A DNA stretch of 64,000 nucleotides from assembly GCA_007922225.1 (NCBI GenBank), contig ML679962.1, forward strand, positions 30,301,563 through 30,365,562, read 5' to 3'. Origin of the DNA: Emydura subglobosa. Its lineage: Eukaryota; Chordata; Testudines; Chelidae. Made by a program: the position numbers and the translations under genes. The notes beneath the pieces were generated by a model. The model saw only the letters and a program-made list of their open reading frames with translations. It had not been told where the DNA came from and ran no database searches. Position 1 is the stretch's first letter. Every line of letters starts with the position of its first letter. Of this stretch, positions 1-11,214 are shown piece by piece.

Positions 1-1367
1 CTTGTAATAAGTGTAGTGCCTGGTGCAGCCAACTATAACCCTGTCAGCACAACAGGAGCCATGGATTTCAGTAGCTGATACAGATGAGAGGCTGTAAACA
101 TGATTGGTTGTGTTCAGTAGGTGGAATTTAAGCATCTTTGTCTTATGGATCAATTATTCTTAAGTTATGCAATGTACAAAAGAATATATACAACGGGGAT
201 AGGCACTTTTTGTTCCTGAGAGCCAAGAAGTAATATCTGATTGGGCGTGCCTTAGTTACTAGTCTTAAATATTTCCTGCATTCTCCTCTTGCCCTGCTTG
301 CACTCCTTGCTCTTGATCTACCGTGTCCACTCAGCCTGTGTCCACCTCTATCACTGCCCTTCCCTCATGTACCCCTTGCTCTGCCTCTCTATACATTCAT
401 TCGCATGATCTTCCTTTTATCCACCTAGCCCCCGCCTCCCCATACTCTCTGTCTCCTCACCTCCCTCTCCCTCCTTCTGTCATGTTTACACTTCCAGTTG
501 CAGGCTGCCCACTTTTCCGATCTCAATTCCAAAAATAGGAACACGCTTCTGAATGGAGATATGTCGCACCATGAGCCATGTCTCACTCCACACTGCCCCC
601 TTCTCCAAGACACCAGATTGTCCAATGGGGCATTCTGTGTTGCTTGCCCTCATTGCTACCCACCTACCCACCTACCTCTTCTAGTATCTGATAGTGGGCT
701 CTGGGCACATAGTAAGTCTTTTGTGCCATTTGAAGCATTCATGCCTAAGGTTTCCCATCACTGGTCGATTTTGACCATGACTCTTGGCGTGCTACAGCCA
801 TTAAGGTCTATATTGAATGGCAAGATTCCTGGGACTGTATGGTGCCATCTAAGGGATCTGCTGTACGTCCTGTTTGGCGTATCCCAGTCTCAGTATTGGG
901 CAGCCTAGAAAGGCATATACTCACTTTTCCTAAGTCACTTACACATCGTCATAAATTCTGTTTACCAGATTGCGGACCATTCAGGGCGGGCACTAGCAGG
1001 AAGTGACAGAACTAAGAGGGCTGCATTTTCTTTTCCTTGAATTTTGTCATTGTACCCTCACTTTTCTTGTATAGAACTTAGAGCAAAATAAGGTTAATTT
1101 AGGGATCCTAGAAGAAGGCACTGGTTGCAGGAGAGGATGCAAAGAATCTCTCCTCTGCCTTACATGGATTTGAAAGGACTGGCCAGATTTCTAGTCTTTG
1201 TGGGCAAAGACTGCATGAAGGTACATCTCTGGCTGTGCTAGATTTCTGCAAGGGGCTGGGTGAGGGCAGAGCTGTCCCTATCTCCCCTCCACTATGACCT
1301 GAGAACAACAGAAGCTTCACTCAGGGTGAGGGAGCCCTTGTGTATGTTCTGCCAGAACACCAGAGGG
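1..1367. other. Non-coding, mostly unique sequence
   Basis: I see no gene here. The stretch from about 280 to 700 is pyrimidine rich on the plus strand, which produces overlapping open frames on both strands (for example 498-908 plus, 136 codons) with no family resemblance. No transposon ends were recognised. Confidence 0.6.
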
Positions 1368-1375
1368 TTCTAGGG

Positions 1376-1550
1376 CGGTGGTTCTCAACCTATTTACCAT
1401 TGTGGTAAATACTGCAGATGCAGCTCTCTATGTGTTATGTGGGTTGCATCCACACAATATCTATACTACCTGTCTGGCCCTGAGGATGTCACATGGGCTG
1501 GAGCTGTGTGCTGATTGGGCCACCAGCAGGCCGTGGGTTGAGAACCACTG
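1376..1550. mobile_element. hAT-type MITE, 175 bp
   Basis: Terminal inverted repeats are visible: the left end reads cggtggttctcaacc and the right end ggttgagaaccactg, which pair over about 14 of 15 bases. The flanking octamers ttctaggg (1368-1375) and ctctgggg (1551-1558) match at 6 of 8 positions, as expected for an old 8-bp hAT target duplication. There is no coding capacity, so this is a non-autonomous element. Ends of the type cagtggttctcaa are known for hAT elements; the class assignment is by that resemblance. Confidence 0.75.
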
Positions 1551-2338
1551 CTCTGGGGACTCCTGTTGCTGTGCAAAGTCTCCTTGCCCTGTCCCAGCCC
1601 GGGCTGTGGCTTTAGTGTTTTCCTACACATCTGAACTGAGAAAAACCAACTGTGTGCATTGAAGCCAAGGATCACCACTAACAGAGAGGTAACTTCCAAA
1701 CACTGGAGATGTTGGACCAGATCCTCAGCTGGTGTAAAAGAGCATAGCTAGCTGGTTTGGAAGTAAACCTGTAAGCGTCCACTGATGGCTCTTGTTTTTC
1801 TTAAGGTTTAGGAGCAATTGTTCCCTTGCCTCCAACAAGATCTTCTCACTCTCACGGGATGGTGGGGGAGAGGGAGAAAGCAAGCTCTGAAACTTCCCAA
1901 CCTACTTCAGCACTGCTGTATGATCCTGAATCAATGCAGAAGGATCTGCCAGCCACAGTAAGTGTTAGCTGCTGCAGTGAAGGGGACTATTTAAGATGGC
2001 TATTAAAAGTTATGTCTGCCACAGCTATTTCAACAAAACATTTTGGCAATTAAATTAATTCAGGCATATCCTCTCTTTCCATGGGGAGAATGCCGGATGC
2101 ATCCAGGCAAAGAGAATGGCATCTAGACCCATGAAGGATTACACAAAAGGAGAAAAATGATCATTTTCTAAAATATATTAGTGAGTGTATTTTGCAGTAA
2201 CATCATAGGAAGTTTCCTAAATATAGAATTGCTGGTAATGGCTGAAAAGAGAATAAGGTGCCCCTGATGCACTCTTTATAAAAGCAAGAGTTTTAGCCAT
2301 AATGTCCTAGCTTAATACCAATGGGGGAGTTACACGAG

Positions 2339-2429
2339 GCTAAATTCTGCCTACGCAGATACACTGAATGCAGCTTCTGTTACATCCAGTGGGTGTTGCG
2401 CACCCATATCTAAGAACAGAATTTGGCTC
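2339..2429. mobile_element. Short palindromic MITE (ctcagctggtgtaaat group)
   Basis: The ends ggctaaattctg and cagaatttggctc are inverted repeats of each other, and the inner arms around 'ttacatccagtggg' are degenerate. The length of about 90 bp and the arrangement match other palindromic MITEs in this window (7962, 54664, 57695). Confidence 0.55.
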
Positions 2430-2689
2430 TTCTGCCTTCTTAACAAAGCTTGCTTTTAAATAGTAATAATAATACTTAAAGTAATGATGTCCCTGGTCGA
2501 GACATCTGCAGTGATAGAACCTGGGAGCTCTAGCTCTAAAAGCATGAGCTTTGGCTCCTTGAACTAACGGACTAGGGCCATTTGCTTAGAGGCAATAGCA
2601 GATTATAAATCTCTTATATGTGTCAGCTAGCAGAGGGGGACAAACAACACACTGTGTTAGTGTGGGTTACATTAACATTTACCTAAGAC

Positions 2690-2790
2690 TTTATCTTCAC
2701 TTTGTACAAATATTAAATAATTAGTCTTCATAATTCCCCTGTGAGGCAAGTATTATTTCCATTTTGCAGCTGGCAAAACAGAGATAAAAG
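2690..2790 (-). repeat. MIR-type SINE, 3' part
   Basis: Read on the minus strand, the segment carries the MIR 3' portion: a 'ttttgccagctgcaaaatgg' type stretch followed by 'cctcacaggg'-like text and an AT-rich end. On the plus strand 'cctgtgaggcaagtattatttcc' style wording is diagnostic. It runs straight into a 'tatgtctacactag' transposon end at about 2793, so the SINE looks interrupted or truncated by that element. Confidence 0.6.
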
Positions 2791-3000
2791 CTATGTCTAC
2801 ACTAGAGAAAGGACCCACCGTTAACTTGAACCAATGGGGTTGCACTATAGTGTAAATTTCAATAGCACAGTTGTCCTACGAGCAAGTTTCAGTTGCCCAT
2901 TTATGCTGTACCACACTATTGCAATGTGCACCACCTCATAGTTATTCCCCTGAAGAATTGGTTCATGGGAAATTTTGAAAGGCCTTTTGGGAGATAGTAG
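2791..3000 (+). mobile_element. Fragment with 'tatgtctacactag' transposon end
   Basis: The segment starts with gctatgtctacactag, the same end type as the elements at 11.2-12.14, 21.4 and 44.45 kb. It also contains 'ccttttgggagatag', similar to 'ccttttgggaagg' on the minus strand in the leader of the Harbinger element at 12 kb. No matching right end was found, so this is a truncated DNA transposon, class inferred only. The inner boundary is approximate. Confidence 0.4.
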
Positions 3001-3584
3001 AATCATGGTGGGAGAAATCAGATTTTCACGAGTCCTCTGGAATTTGCACTATTTCCAAGTCCCTTTCTCAAGATGGAGTCAAGGATGATTGTCCAGCTGT
3101 CACGCCTTGTGCAGCAAGAAAGGTTTCTGCTGGAGCTCTGGAAAGAGAGTGGCAAGGTCGCTGCAGTGAGAACAGGGACAATGGGATGTGATTGCAGGAA
3201 GAGAACAGCAACATTCTAAGGCGGCTCTTGGCTCCTTACACGGGCTGACAGATATCATGTGGTGTGAATGCTACGGCTGGAATGCCCAAATAAGTTATTT
3301 CTTGCAATAAAATTCTCCTGTTTTTTAGAGATGATAAATTGCATTTTTTTTGTTACTTTAAAAAAATCCTGCTTCTCTGCCATTTTGAAGCTGACCATAT
3401 GACATGGCTCAGCCAACCACTGTGCATTCTGAGCGGGGCACTTCCACGCTAACTGGGTACCATAGCCCATGCAATCTCAAAAGGGGGCTGAGAGACATGC
3501 TGAGATTTGGGAACTCTGGGAGAACTGATGCATCCTGTGTTACAGGCATGCGGGCAGAGCCAAACAGCGAATTGCATATATTTC

Positions 3585-3740
3585 TCTAATGTAGAGAGGT
3601 TAAATGATTTGTCTAAGTCTGATTGGTAAATCAGTGGCAGAGTTGGGACCAGAACTCAAGAGTTCCTGGCTGTCTGTCTAGTGGTTTAGACTGTGCTTAT
3701 CAGCATGGGCTCTGGTTTCTTAACCGCTACAGCACAGTGC
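3585..3740 (-). repeat. MIR-type SINE
   Basis: On the plus strand the text runs through 'gaggttaaatgatttgtctaag', 'cagtggcagagttgggacc' and 'ctcaagagttcctggctgtc', which is the inverse of the MIR tRNA-like head and core ('ggctctgccac...gtgacc...'). The copy is diverged by many substitutions. Confidence 0.65.
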
Positions 3741-4597
3741 CACGACTGGGGATAGGCGTGGTGACATCACAGTGTCACTCTAGAAACCAGGACTACAAGT
3801 TTGGGAGGCAATGGCATCTTCTACAATTGGCAGGGACCAGCTGGAGATTGGCCTCAGATAGAAGGTGAGTTCCATCTCAGTGAGCGTGGGGAAAAGATTT
3901 TGTGTGAGAAGACGGTGGGCTGCCTAGGAAGCCTCTAATAAAGGACAGGCGGGTGTCATCTAAGGTTGCACAGAACCTCCTGTGACAGCATCAGAAGGGA
4001 ATTTATTCCCTAAAGATGGAAACCTGTCTAAGGAAGGATCACTGGGGTGCTCAGCTCACCCTTGAAATCAAACTGGAGAAGGACATCAGGAAGGACAGAG
4101 AGTTTGCGATAGTCTTTTGGGGCATCTGTGTGTAGCTATAGATAAGGATCAGTGCAGCTATTTAGAAAACACCTCATTACTTAAAGCTTGGAAAACACTT
4201 TCAAGATGTGTTGAGAGGCAGAAATAATAATAAACGTAGCTTTTAATCCCTGTCCATCAGGTGACTGATTTTTTTCGTAATTACAAGGGATGATTAAACA
4301 GGAGGTCTTAGCCTAACAGGAGTCGGATCTCAAAAGTGATTCAATTACATCCAATGGAGGAGGATCCAGGAGACAGCTCTTTGCCCTGAACACCTTAAAC
4401 AGAAAAAGAGTGTAAACAGATAAAAATTACTCTCTAGAGAAACCCCCAGACACTTGCCAAGGTTTGGTTTTGGCTAGGAGCCGACTGATGCATCAGATAT
4501 TAGTCAGTGAACGGTTGTGAAATGTTGCTCTTCAAAGGTTACTGTCTTCCAGTCCAGAGGTGGCTGCTGGTGAGTGATGAGTGAAGTGATGCATATA

Positions 4598-4676
4598 TAT
4601 GAGATTCTGAGCACCTGCAACTCCCACTGATGTCAATAGGAATTTAGGGTACCTAGTACTTTTCAGGATTGGGTCA
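4598..4676. mobile_element. Palindromic MITE (gagcacc...ggtgctc group)
   Basis: The left arm 'gagcacctgcaactccca' is followed by the shared core 'ctgatgtcaatagg' and a right arm 'gggtacctagtacttttcag' that pairs imperfectly with the left. The same group is seen at about 60,090-60,178 with 'ggggcactcagcacc'. Confidence 0.5.
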
Positions 4677-4679
4677 TGA

Positions 4680-6724
4680 AGATCTGATCCTGCCTGGTGC
4701 TAAGGGCTTCCCATTCCCATCTCCCGCTGGGCTCATAGTCTGCAATTAGCCAGTGGAGCTCTTTGTGAAGAAGACTCCAGAAACGCCAGTTATTCACACT
4801 TTCACATGTGACAAGGGGGAGACCCGGACTCCAAATGACTGTGCCCCAGGTCTCCATGACAATAGTTAAGCTCAGTGTATATGTGTTGGGAGGAATTCCA
4901 TTTGAAGGGTAAAAAAGGGTAGCAGTCCCAGTAAAAGATGCAGCAAAGCAGGATTCTGCTTCTGAGTTAACTTCATGAGCCTGTTATGCCAATGCAACGC
5001 TGTACAAATGGCTGCAGGCTTGTTATTGCAGCTCAGAGCAATGAATGAGCCCAAAGGAGTGTGAACGGGAGAGAGAGAAAAAGTTACAGCCTTCTGGGGA
5101 GAGCTGCTCCTTTTCTTTAACTTTACATTTTGGTTAACATTTTACGGTAGTCCTCAAGAAACGTCTCATCGGCGCAAGTCTCCATCCCATGCTTAAAACA
5201 TGGACAATAATTTGAAGCATAAGCTCTGCACCTGCCTGTAGCTGTCTAGAGGCGTTTTGTGTGCCTGCATTTTTGAAAGTATCTCACGGTTTTGTTTCCT
5301 GTGAATGTGCATTCAGCCCTGCACACTCATGAAATGCTTAGCTGAGTTTGGGAGCGTGTACACGGCGGGCTGGGGTGGGGGGTTGGGGGAAGAGGAAAGA
5401 AAGAGGGGTTGTAAGGCAGCTTGAGAACCGACACAATTTTGCTGTGAAACTTTTTGTTGGAGAACAACATTCTCAGGTTTTTGGAGCTTGTTTAACGAAG
5501 CTCTAGAACTTTAAAAATTCAAACACTTTTGTAGTCTCAGCTTCTCAGCAAGGAATCACTCAATGGAGGGCCTAATTCAGACAATGCTCCCAACTCCTTA
5601 GGAGTTCCAGGATCGGGCTGTGAAATAAACACTACCCCAAGTTGGCCCAACATAGCCAGCAGACGTGAATAAGACCAGAGATTGTCCATACAGTGTAGTT
5701 CCAAACCTGTGTTCCTAAACTGCAAACACATTAAATATTTAGGTGGCCATATGCAAATCATTTAAAAGCTGTTTATAAGAAGCATACCACATCATGCAGA
5801 CATTCTTTGTGCTGAGATCCGGTTTCCAAGCCTTCTTCAACTTTTTATTTTTAAACCATTAAAGGACTTAATTAATGGCTAATGGTTAGCTAATTTTTTC
5901 AAGTGTGTGCGTGTGTGTGTGATGTGGACATACCTGGAATATTGTCAAATACAGCGAATGTAGAAGAAAACAAATTCATTCGTGTATCAAAGAAAACCCC
6001 AGGATTTCAGACATATTTGCAACCCTCTCAGTGAGTATCAGTCTGATAACAACAAATAAACACCCCGTTTATTTAGGAATGTTCTTGTGGACATTCTGAA
6101 CCCTTTGGAGATGAGGGCCCCATATCTTCTTTTCTTAATGTCACTGTGAATTTGCTTGTGGAAGTATATGACACCGTGCATGGAGCCTGAACAGCTGAGC
6201 TCATGCTTTAGGCATTCTCCCAGGACTGGATGGGGGAGGGGGACTGTGGGCCTGTATTCGTCCGTCTCTCCCATTGCATTTACACACACACAAATCATGT
6301 TATCATAGTGAAAAAATGTAAGAATTCCAGGAAACAGAGGAAGTTTGTATGTTGACCTTAATACATTTTTTTTCAGGGGGAGATCAGTCCATACATTAGA
6401 GGATGATAGACCCTAGCTTAGCTCATTTACAAATGTTTTAATTCTCATTCCAATAATTACCTCCCTCCCCCCTTAGCAATAATGTTGTTTGTATTCTATG
6501 CCACATGGTTACTTTGGCTGAGAAAGAGAGCTTGAAAGCATCTAGTAAAAAGCTCTGTGGGACCCATTTTGACATTAAATGGATTCTTATAGGAGGCCCA
6601 AGTGCATCTAATTCTTATTTTCATTAAAATTGGGTGGGGGAAGTGGGAAGGACAGGGTGGGTGGTGGACAGGGTTAATAAGTAAGCTCCTTCTGTTGGAG
6701 GCCTGGGCTTAAGTCCGCCTTAGC
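4680..6724. other. Unique AT-rich stretch, no gene seen
   Basis: No transposon ends or coding signals were recognised. There is a short (GT)n run at 5904-5921 and a G-rich run at 5370-5395. Open frames (for example 5537-5761 minus) lack family resemblance. Confidence 0.5.
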
Positions 6725-6864
6725 ACTCTGGTCTCGATCCTGTGAGGTGTGGAGGTGAGCACTCCAGATCCAGCAGATAGCATTTAACCACGTGCTTAAC
6801 TTTAATCCTGTGAGCAGTCTCCCTGTTGCTGGATCAAATCATAGCTTGCGATACACTACGCGTA

Positions 6865-6955
6865 GCCAGGAAAAAATGTAATTGAATCCCACCCACCCAC
6901 ACACACACACAGACAGACACACACACAAAAGCCAGGAAAAAATGTAGTTGAATCC
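6865..6955. repeat. 25-bp direct repeat enclosing a CA-rich microsatellite
   Basis: Two 25-bp copies that begin gccaggaaaaaatgta and end ttgaatcc lie at 6865-6889 and 6931-6955. They differ at one base. Between them is a compound (CCCA)n(CA)n(CAGA)n tract. The period is 66 bp, so this looks like a local tandem duplication followed by microsatellite growth. Confidence 0.85.
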
Positions 6956-7961
6956 TTAATACTTGTTTCCATTCAGACTTTCTCCTAATCCTGTGTACCG
7001 GGAACAACATGGTCATACATAGACGTGTGCTTGTAAAATGGCAAGTAAAAAAAAACCACTGCTTGACTGGCTGGTGAGAATTCCCATCAGTGAAAATATT
7101 TCAGTTTAATTGCATGGGTCTGACCTCCCTTAGCCTCACAACCTCACTTACGAGCACAGGCGATGCCTTGTGTCTTCCAACGCACCTGAACCTGGTCGTT
7201 ATTTCAGTAGAATCGCACACCCCAGTGTGTGCTGTGGCTTACGTAACAAATCATAGGTTCTTCTGACTTTCATAAAGCATGTTCTGGCTCCAAGTCTGTG
7301 TGTTTAGTTAGTGAGATGGCCGGGTGGGAGGTGAACCTCACAGAGTTGGAGAGTTCTGTGAACCAGTTAGATTGGGTTCACAAAACCATTTCTATCTTTG
7401 CACTCTTCCTGTCTTGAAATTTAAGCCCCTGGGCTTGTCCAAGGGTGATTCCATAAAAAACAAACGAACAATCCTTTTTTTCTTGCTAAAGAGCCGTATA
7501 TTAGGGACAGGCACCTCCCCCCCCCACCCAAAGCCATGCCGACACAAGTGGTGCCCTTTATACAGCATATACAATGGGGCAGATCCTCAGCTGGTGTCAG
7601 AACTCCACTGAAGTCATTAGCCAAGGAGCCACCCCACTGAATTTACTTCTCCATTCACATTTTTTTTTTCTGCTCCCTTCTTCAGTCTCTCTGTATTTGA
7701 TTGGGTTTATTTTATCCTGCTGCTGTCTGCTCCATTTGTTTTCACACTGGTTTTTTTCAATGTCTCTCTCTCTCTGCCCCCTCACAGATCCATCTGTCAG
7801 GCACATCTAAGTGGACCACAGACCCAATAATCTTGAATTAGGGTTGAACTTTCAGACTGTTCAAATGGATTTGGCATTAAGCAACATACGCTCACCCTTC
7901 CTTACTGCTCACGGATTTGAATGTTGCAGTGTTAATAATACTGCGTTTATTGCACTTTACA

Positions 7962-8045
7962 AGCCAAATTCTGCCTCAATTTACCCCATATGGGTGAAGC
8001 CAATGAACAAACCTCATGAGGTATAAATCAAAACAGATTCTGGCC
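7962..8045. mobile_element. Palindromic MITE
   Basis: Ends gccaaattctgcctcaattta and 'ataaatcaaaacagattctggc' are near-complementary, with a small spacer containing 'gccaatgaac'. It belongs to the same group as 2339 and 57695. Confidence 0.55.
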
Positions 8046-8549
8046 CTAAGATGCAAGTATCCTGGCTTTGGTCTGGTAGCAAACGTTGGAACAAAGCCCT
8101 ATAGCTTTCCCAAAGATCCAATGGAAAGAAGATAGATACATATTAAAGAATTCTGGTGACTGCAGGCCATTGTTCTGAGTCCATGGATATAAGCTATAAA
8201 ACGGGTACTGCCAATTCTTTCCTAGAAGCTGCTTACAGAAGCAGAATACTGGGAGTATTTCTAGCCTACACATCTCAGCTGCACTGGCAGGGTTCTGTCT
8301 TTCCTGGCTCCTGCATACATTACAAGTGTGTACGGAAGGTCTGCGGTGTCTCCTTTTCAAGCCGAAGCTGCTTATAGAACCATATTTGCCTACCTTCCCC
8401 ATCAACAAGCAGGTCAGTTTTCCAAAGGATTTGATGTCACATAACCACACGACTCAGGGGAGAGCCAAAAAACACCTGGAATCTTTTCTACATAAAAATC
8501 CTTTCTATCCATCCATTTCCCATTCTGAATTATACAGCGTGTGAATTAA

Positions 8550-8583
8550 AAAATAATATATATATATATAAATATAATAATGA
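8550..8583. repeat. (TA)n-rich microsatellite
   Basis: The run of alternating T and A at about 8553-8572 is embedded in an AT-only stretch. Confidence 0.8.
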
Positions 8584-8787
8584 TGAATTTTAAATGACCT
8601 TGGGACGTAATTTTATTCTTAGGCTTTTAGAGTAAGAGGATTCAAGTAAGGGAAAGGTTCAGAGTGAATATGTGATATGTATTTACTGGCTAGCAATTGA
8701 TAAAGGACATAGGGGTCTGAGCAATAGAGTTTTCAGAAAGGAAAGCTGGTGTTCTTAACGTTAACACTTAACTCCTTGGGGCAAATC

Positions 8788-8857
8788 ACCTGCAGTGTAC
8801 CTCCACTGAAATCAGTAGACCTATGCTCAGTTACTTCAGCTGAGGATCTGGCTCCTT
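8788..8857. mobile_element. Half or degenerate palindromic MITE
   Basis: The segment holds 'ccactgaaatcagtagacc' and ends 'cttcagctgaggatctggc', the inverse of 'gccagatcctcagctgg' seen at 1715, 7577 and 48,258. The left arm is degraded. Confidence 0.45.
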
Positions 8858-9138
8858 ATGTCTAATGAGAAAAGAGCATTGCCATCAATATTTTGGGAAA
8901 GATTTTCTGAACAGGTAACAATCTACACTATTTTACTGACAAGCGAGAATTAAGAAGAGACTAGGACCAGGGAAGAGTAATCTGTTTCTAGTGCAATTCT
9001 GTGCTCCTTGCTGCTAGTTCATATTAGATATTAAAAGGATGAGCACTGTCTTAAAAAAAAAAAAAAAGCATCGGGCATTAGAGAAAGACATGAGTGAAGT
9101 GAAGAATGTGTGCAATCTTAGCGTATTTTACAGAGTAA

Positions 9139-9239
9139 GGCCCTGATTCAGCAAAACAATTTGAGCACTTGCTTTATTTATGAGCCCGAGTAGTCCCACT
9201 GAAATCAGTGGCGTTTAAGTGCTTTGCTGAATCAGTGCC
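9139..9239. mobile_element. Harbinger-type MITE with TAA target duplication
   Basis: The best preserved member of the 'gattcagcaaagcac' group. Ends ggccctgattcagca and tgctgaatcagtgcc are inverted repeats; the centre has 'gtcccactgaaatcagtgg'. Both sides are flanked by TAA (9136-9138 and 9240-9242). A 3-bp TWA duplication with GGC-starting termini fits PIF/Harbinger MITEs. It has no coding capacity. Confidence 0.75.
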
Positions 9240-9744
9240 TAAATTACTTGGGACAGGGGGACTTTAATGTCTCTCAAGGAATTACACTTATTAAAGGCGA
9301 CAGCCTATAAATTAGTGTTTAAGTTAAAATCAATTTCTAGATAATACATATCCTTAAAAGACAGATTGTTGGTTTGTATGAGCATTGTATCAAAACTTTA
9401 ATTAAACCCTTTTTAAATAAAACCTGTCGTACATTATGCTGCTAATTGACTTGACCTGGTACAAAGAGGACTCTGCCAGCCAGAGAAGAGTAAAGGAGAT
9501 TATTCTGTCTGGTGCTGCAGCGGTTGTGTGTTAATAACATTTATTTCTGCAGTCTTGCCAAACTCCCTATTGTGTATTCAAGAAATGTGTGGGCTAGAAG
9601 CCAGTCATCACAAAGCAAAAAGTAATAAAACCTCAAAAGACGACTTTTTGTACCTCACATTCTGCTGGCTTGCTATGGCACAAAATGCCTGGCCCATTCT
9701 ACTCAGATGCATGCCACAGCAGGGTTTAGATTTCACCGTAGCAC

Positions 9745-9778
9745 ATTTATTTTATTTTATTTTATTTTATTTTATTTT
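9745..9778. repeat. (ATTTT)n microsatellite
   Basis: Six uninterrupted ATTTT units follow one ATTT unit. Confidence 0.9.
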
Positions 9779-10007
9779 GCAGCAGGAATTTTAAAAACCT
9801 GTGTCTAATTAAACCTCTCGACAATAACGAGGGAAATACAGTGAAGGAGTCCAAAATGATCAGAGATGAACTGTTCTACGACAAGAGACCACATTTTATT
9901 GCCACAGTATTAACTATCCTCAACATCAAGCTTCTTCAGCAACCAAAGCAACAAGATCCTGACTCTCCTCTCACTTACACCTGTTTTGCACAGGGCTAAC
10001 TTCTGCT

Positions 10008-10086
10008 CTCATTTGTATGAGTGTAAATCTGGAATAACTCCATGGAAGTGAGTGGAATCACTCTGGATTGACACTCATACAAATGA
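10008..10086. mobile_element. Near-perfect palindromic MITE
   Basis: The left arm begins ctcatttgtatgagtgtaaa and the right arm ends 'gacactcatacaaatgag'. The arms pair over about 30 bp with few mismatches around a small spacer. It sits inside another degenerate copy of the same kind (about 9965-10,165), so it is either nested or the symmetric inner part of a larger element. Confidence 0.65.
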
Positions 10087-10274
10087 GAAAAGACTCTGAA
10101 TTACTGATGTTGCTGGACTTACTCCTCATTTCTATTGGTGTAATAAAGAGGAGAATTAGGCCCATGGAGTTTTAACCCTCCCTTTGGTGGTGGTTGTCTG
10201 CCTGGCAATTGATAAAGGATTTCACAATCTCAAGGTCTAACAGAGTCATCCCTGCTTCTACACTCCCACATTAA

Positions 10275-10480
10275 GGTTCTGATTCAACAGCGCATTTATG
10301 GTCTAGATAATGCTTGGTCCTGCTATACGCGCAGGGGACTGGACTAGATCATCTCTCAAGGTTCCTTCCAGTCCTACGATTCTATGAGCTTAACTGTAAG
10401 ATATAAATAGTTTCACTGAATTCTATGGAACTACTCATGCTTAAAGTTAAGTTTATGTTTAAGTGCTTTGCTGAATTCGA
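10275..10480. mobile_element. gattcagc MITE split by a CR1 fragment
   Basis: The left arm (10,275-10,300, ggttctgattcaacagcgc) and the remainder (10,388-10,480, ending 'agtgctttgctgaattc') together make one element of the group seen at 9139. Between them lies a CR1 3' end. Joined in register, the two parts restore the usual spacing, so CR1 inserted into an older MITE. Confidence 0.7.
10301..10387 (+). mobile_element. CR1 LINE, 3'-terminal fragment
   Basis: The 87-bp segment contains 'ggactggactagatcatctc', 'ccttccagtccta' and ends 'gattctatga', the classic 3' end of CR1 in birds, turtles and crocodilians. The heavily 5'-truncated copy is typical for CR1. It interrupts the MITE listed at 10,275-10,480. 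Confidence 0.85.
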
Positions 10481-10559
10481 AAATAACCAGCAACCTTTTC
10501 CTCTATCACAGATGCACATCTCAGGACAACGGTCCACTTTTTTATTATCATTAGGGTTG

Positions 10560-11153
10560 ACTTTTGCAGTTTGCTCAACCAGGGACTGATTTGGAAGGCC
10601 ACTAGAAAGCTTCATTTGCTGCAGAATGTAGCTATCCCACTTTGGAGTAGGTCTAACTGATGGTAGCATATTTTGCCTGCTCTCCACACACTGCACTGGC
10701 TGCCAATTCATTTCAGAGTGAAAATGAAGGTGCTGGTCTCTACGGATGAAATCCTGAATGATCTAGATCCAAGTTATCTCAAAAACTGCCTTGTCCCTCT
10801 CCAACCCACCACAGCACCTGCACTTCTTGAGAATGTTTAAATTATCTGTGGGCAAAGCTCTTCGAAAGTGGGGGCAGGGCATTATCAGTAGCCAGCCAGG
10901 AATTAATTTCTGCCCCAAATATATTTAAACTCAAACCTGGCCATATTAGAACACATTGCAAGACACACTAAGAGTGGCCCCCTGGAATCCTGGACACTTA
11001 GCTTATGGACTAAATTTGCTCCATCTTCTGACCTTTGAAGCTGCATGGTTGCAGAAGATCCATCTACTTGGGAAAGTTAGTGTCTCTCACTTTATACAGA
11101 GTAACTGGACACCACTGTAATAAATAAATACAAAATAATCATCATCATCATCA
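10560..11153 (+). pseudogene. L2-type LINE 3' region, decayed reverse transcriptase end
   Basis: Translation of the plus strand gives 'HLLQNVA', then 'LHWLPIHFRVKMKVLV' and 'PSYL', which is the C-terminal block of L2 ORF2 ('LHWLPVRFRI..K.L'). The segment carries stops and frameshifts. It finishes in an AT-rich tail and an (ATC)n run at 11,137-11,153, consistent with an L2-type 3' end. The 5' limit is approximate. Confidence 0.7.
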
Positions 11154-11214
11154 ACATCTGCTGGCCTCACACTCAGGCTTAAACTGTCTGGAGTAAATAT
11201 GCAGCATCCCTACG

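Noticed and set aside
498..908. 136-codon frame in pyrimidine-rich DNA
   Set aside because: Open because of base composition; no domain seen.
5350..5395. G-rich stretch as CpG-island promoter
   Set aside because: Too short and poor in CpG, with no TSS-like features nearby.
8046..8450. 134-codon minus-strand frame
   Set aside because: No family resemblance, and plus-strand frames overlap it; probably chance.
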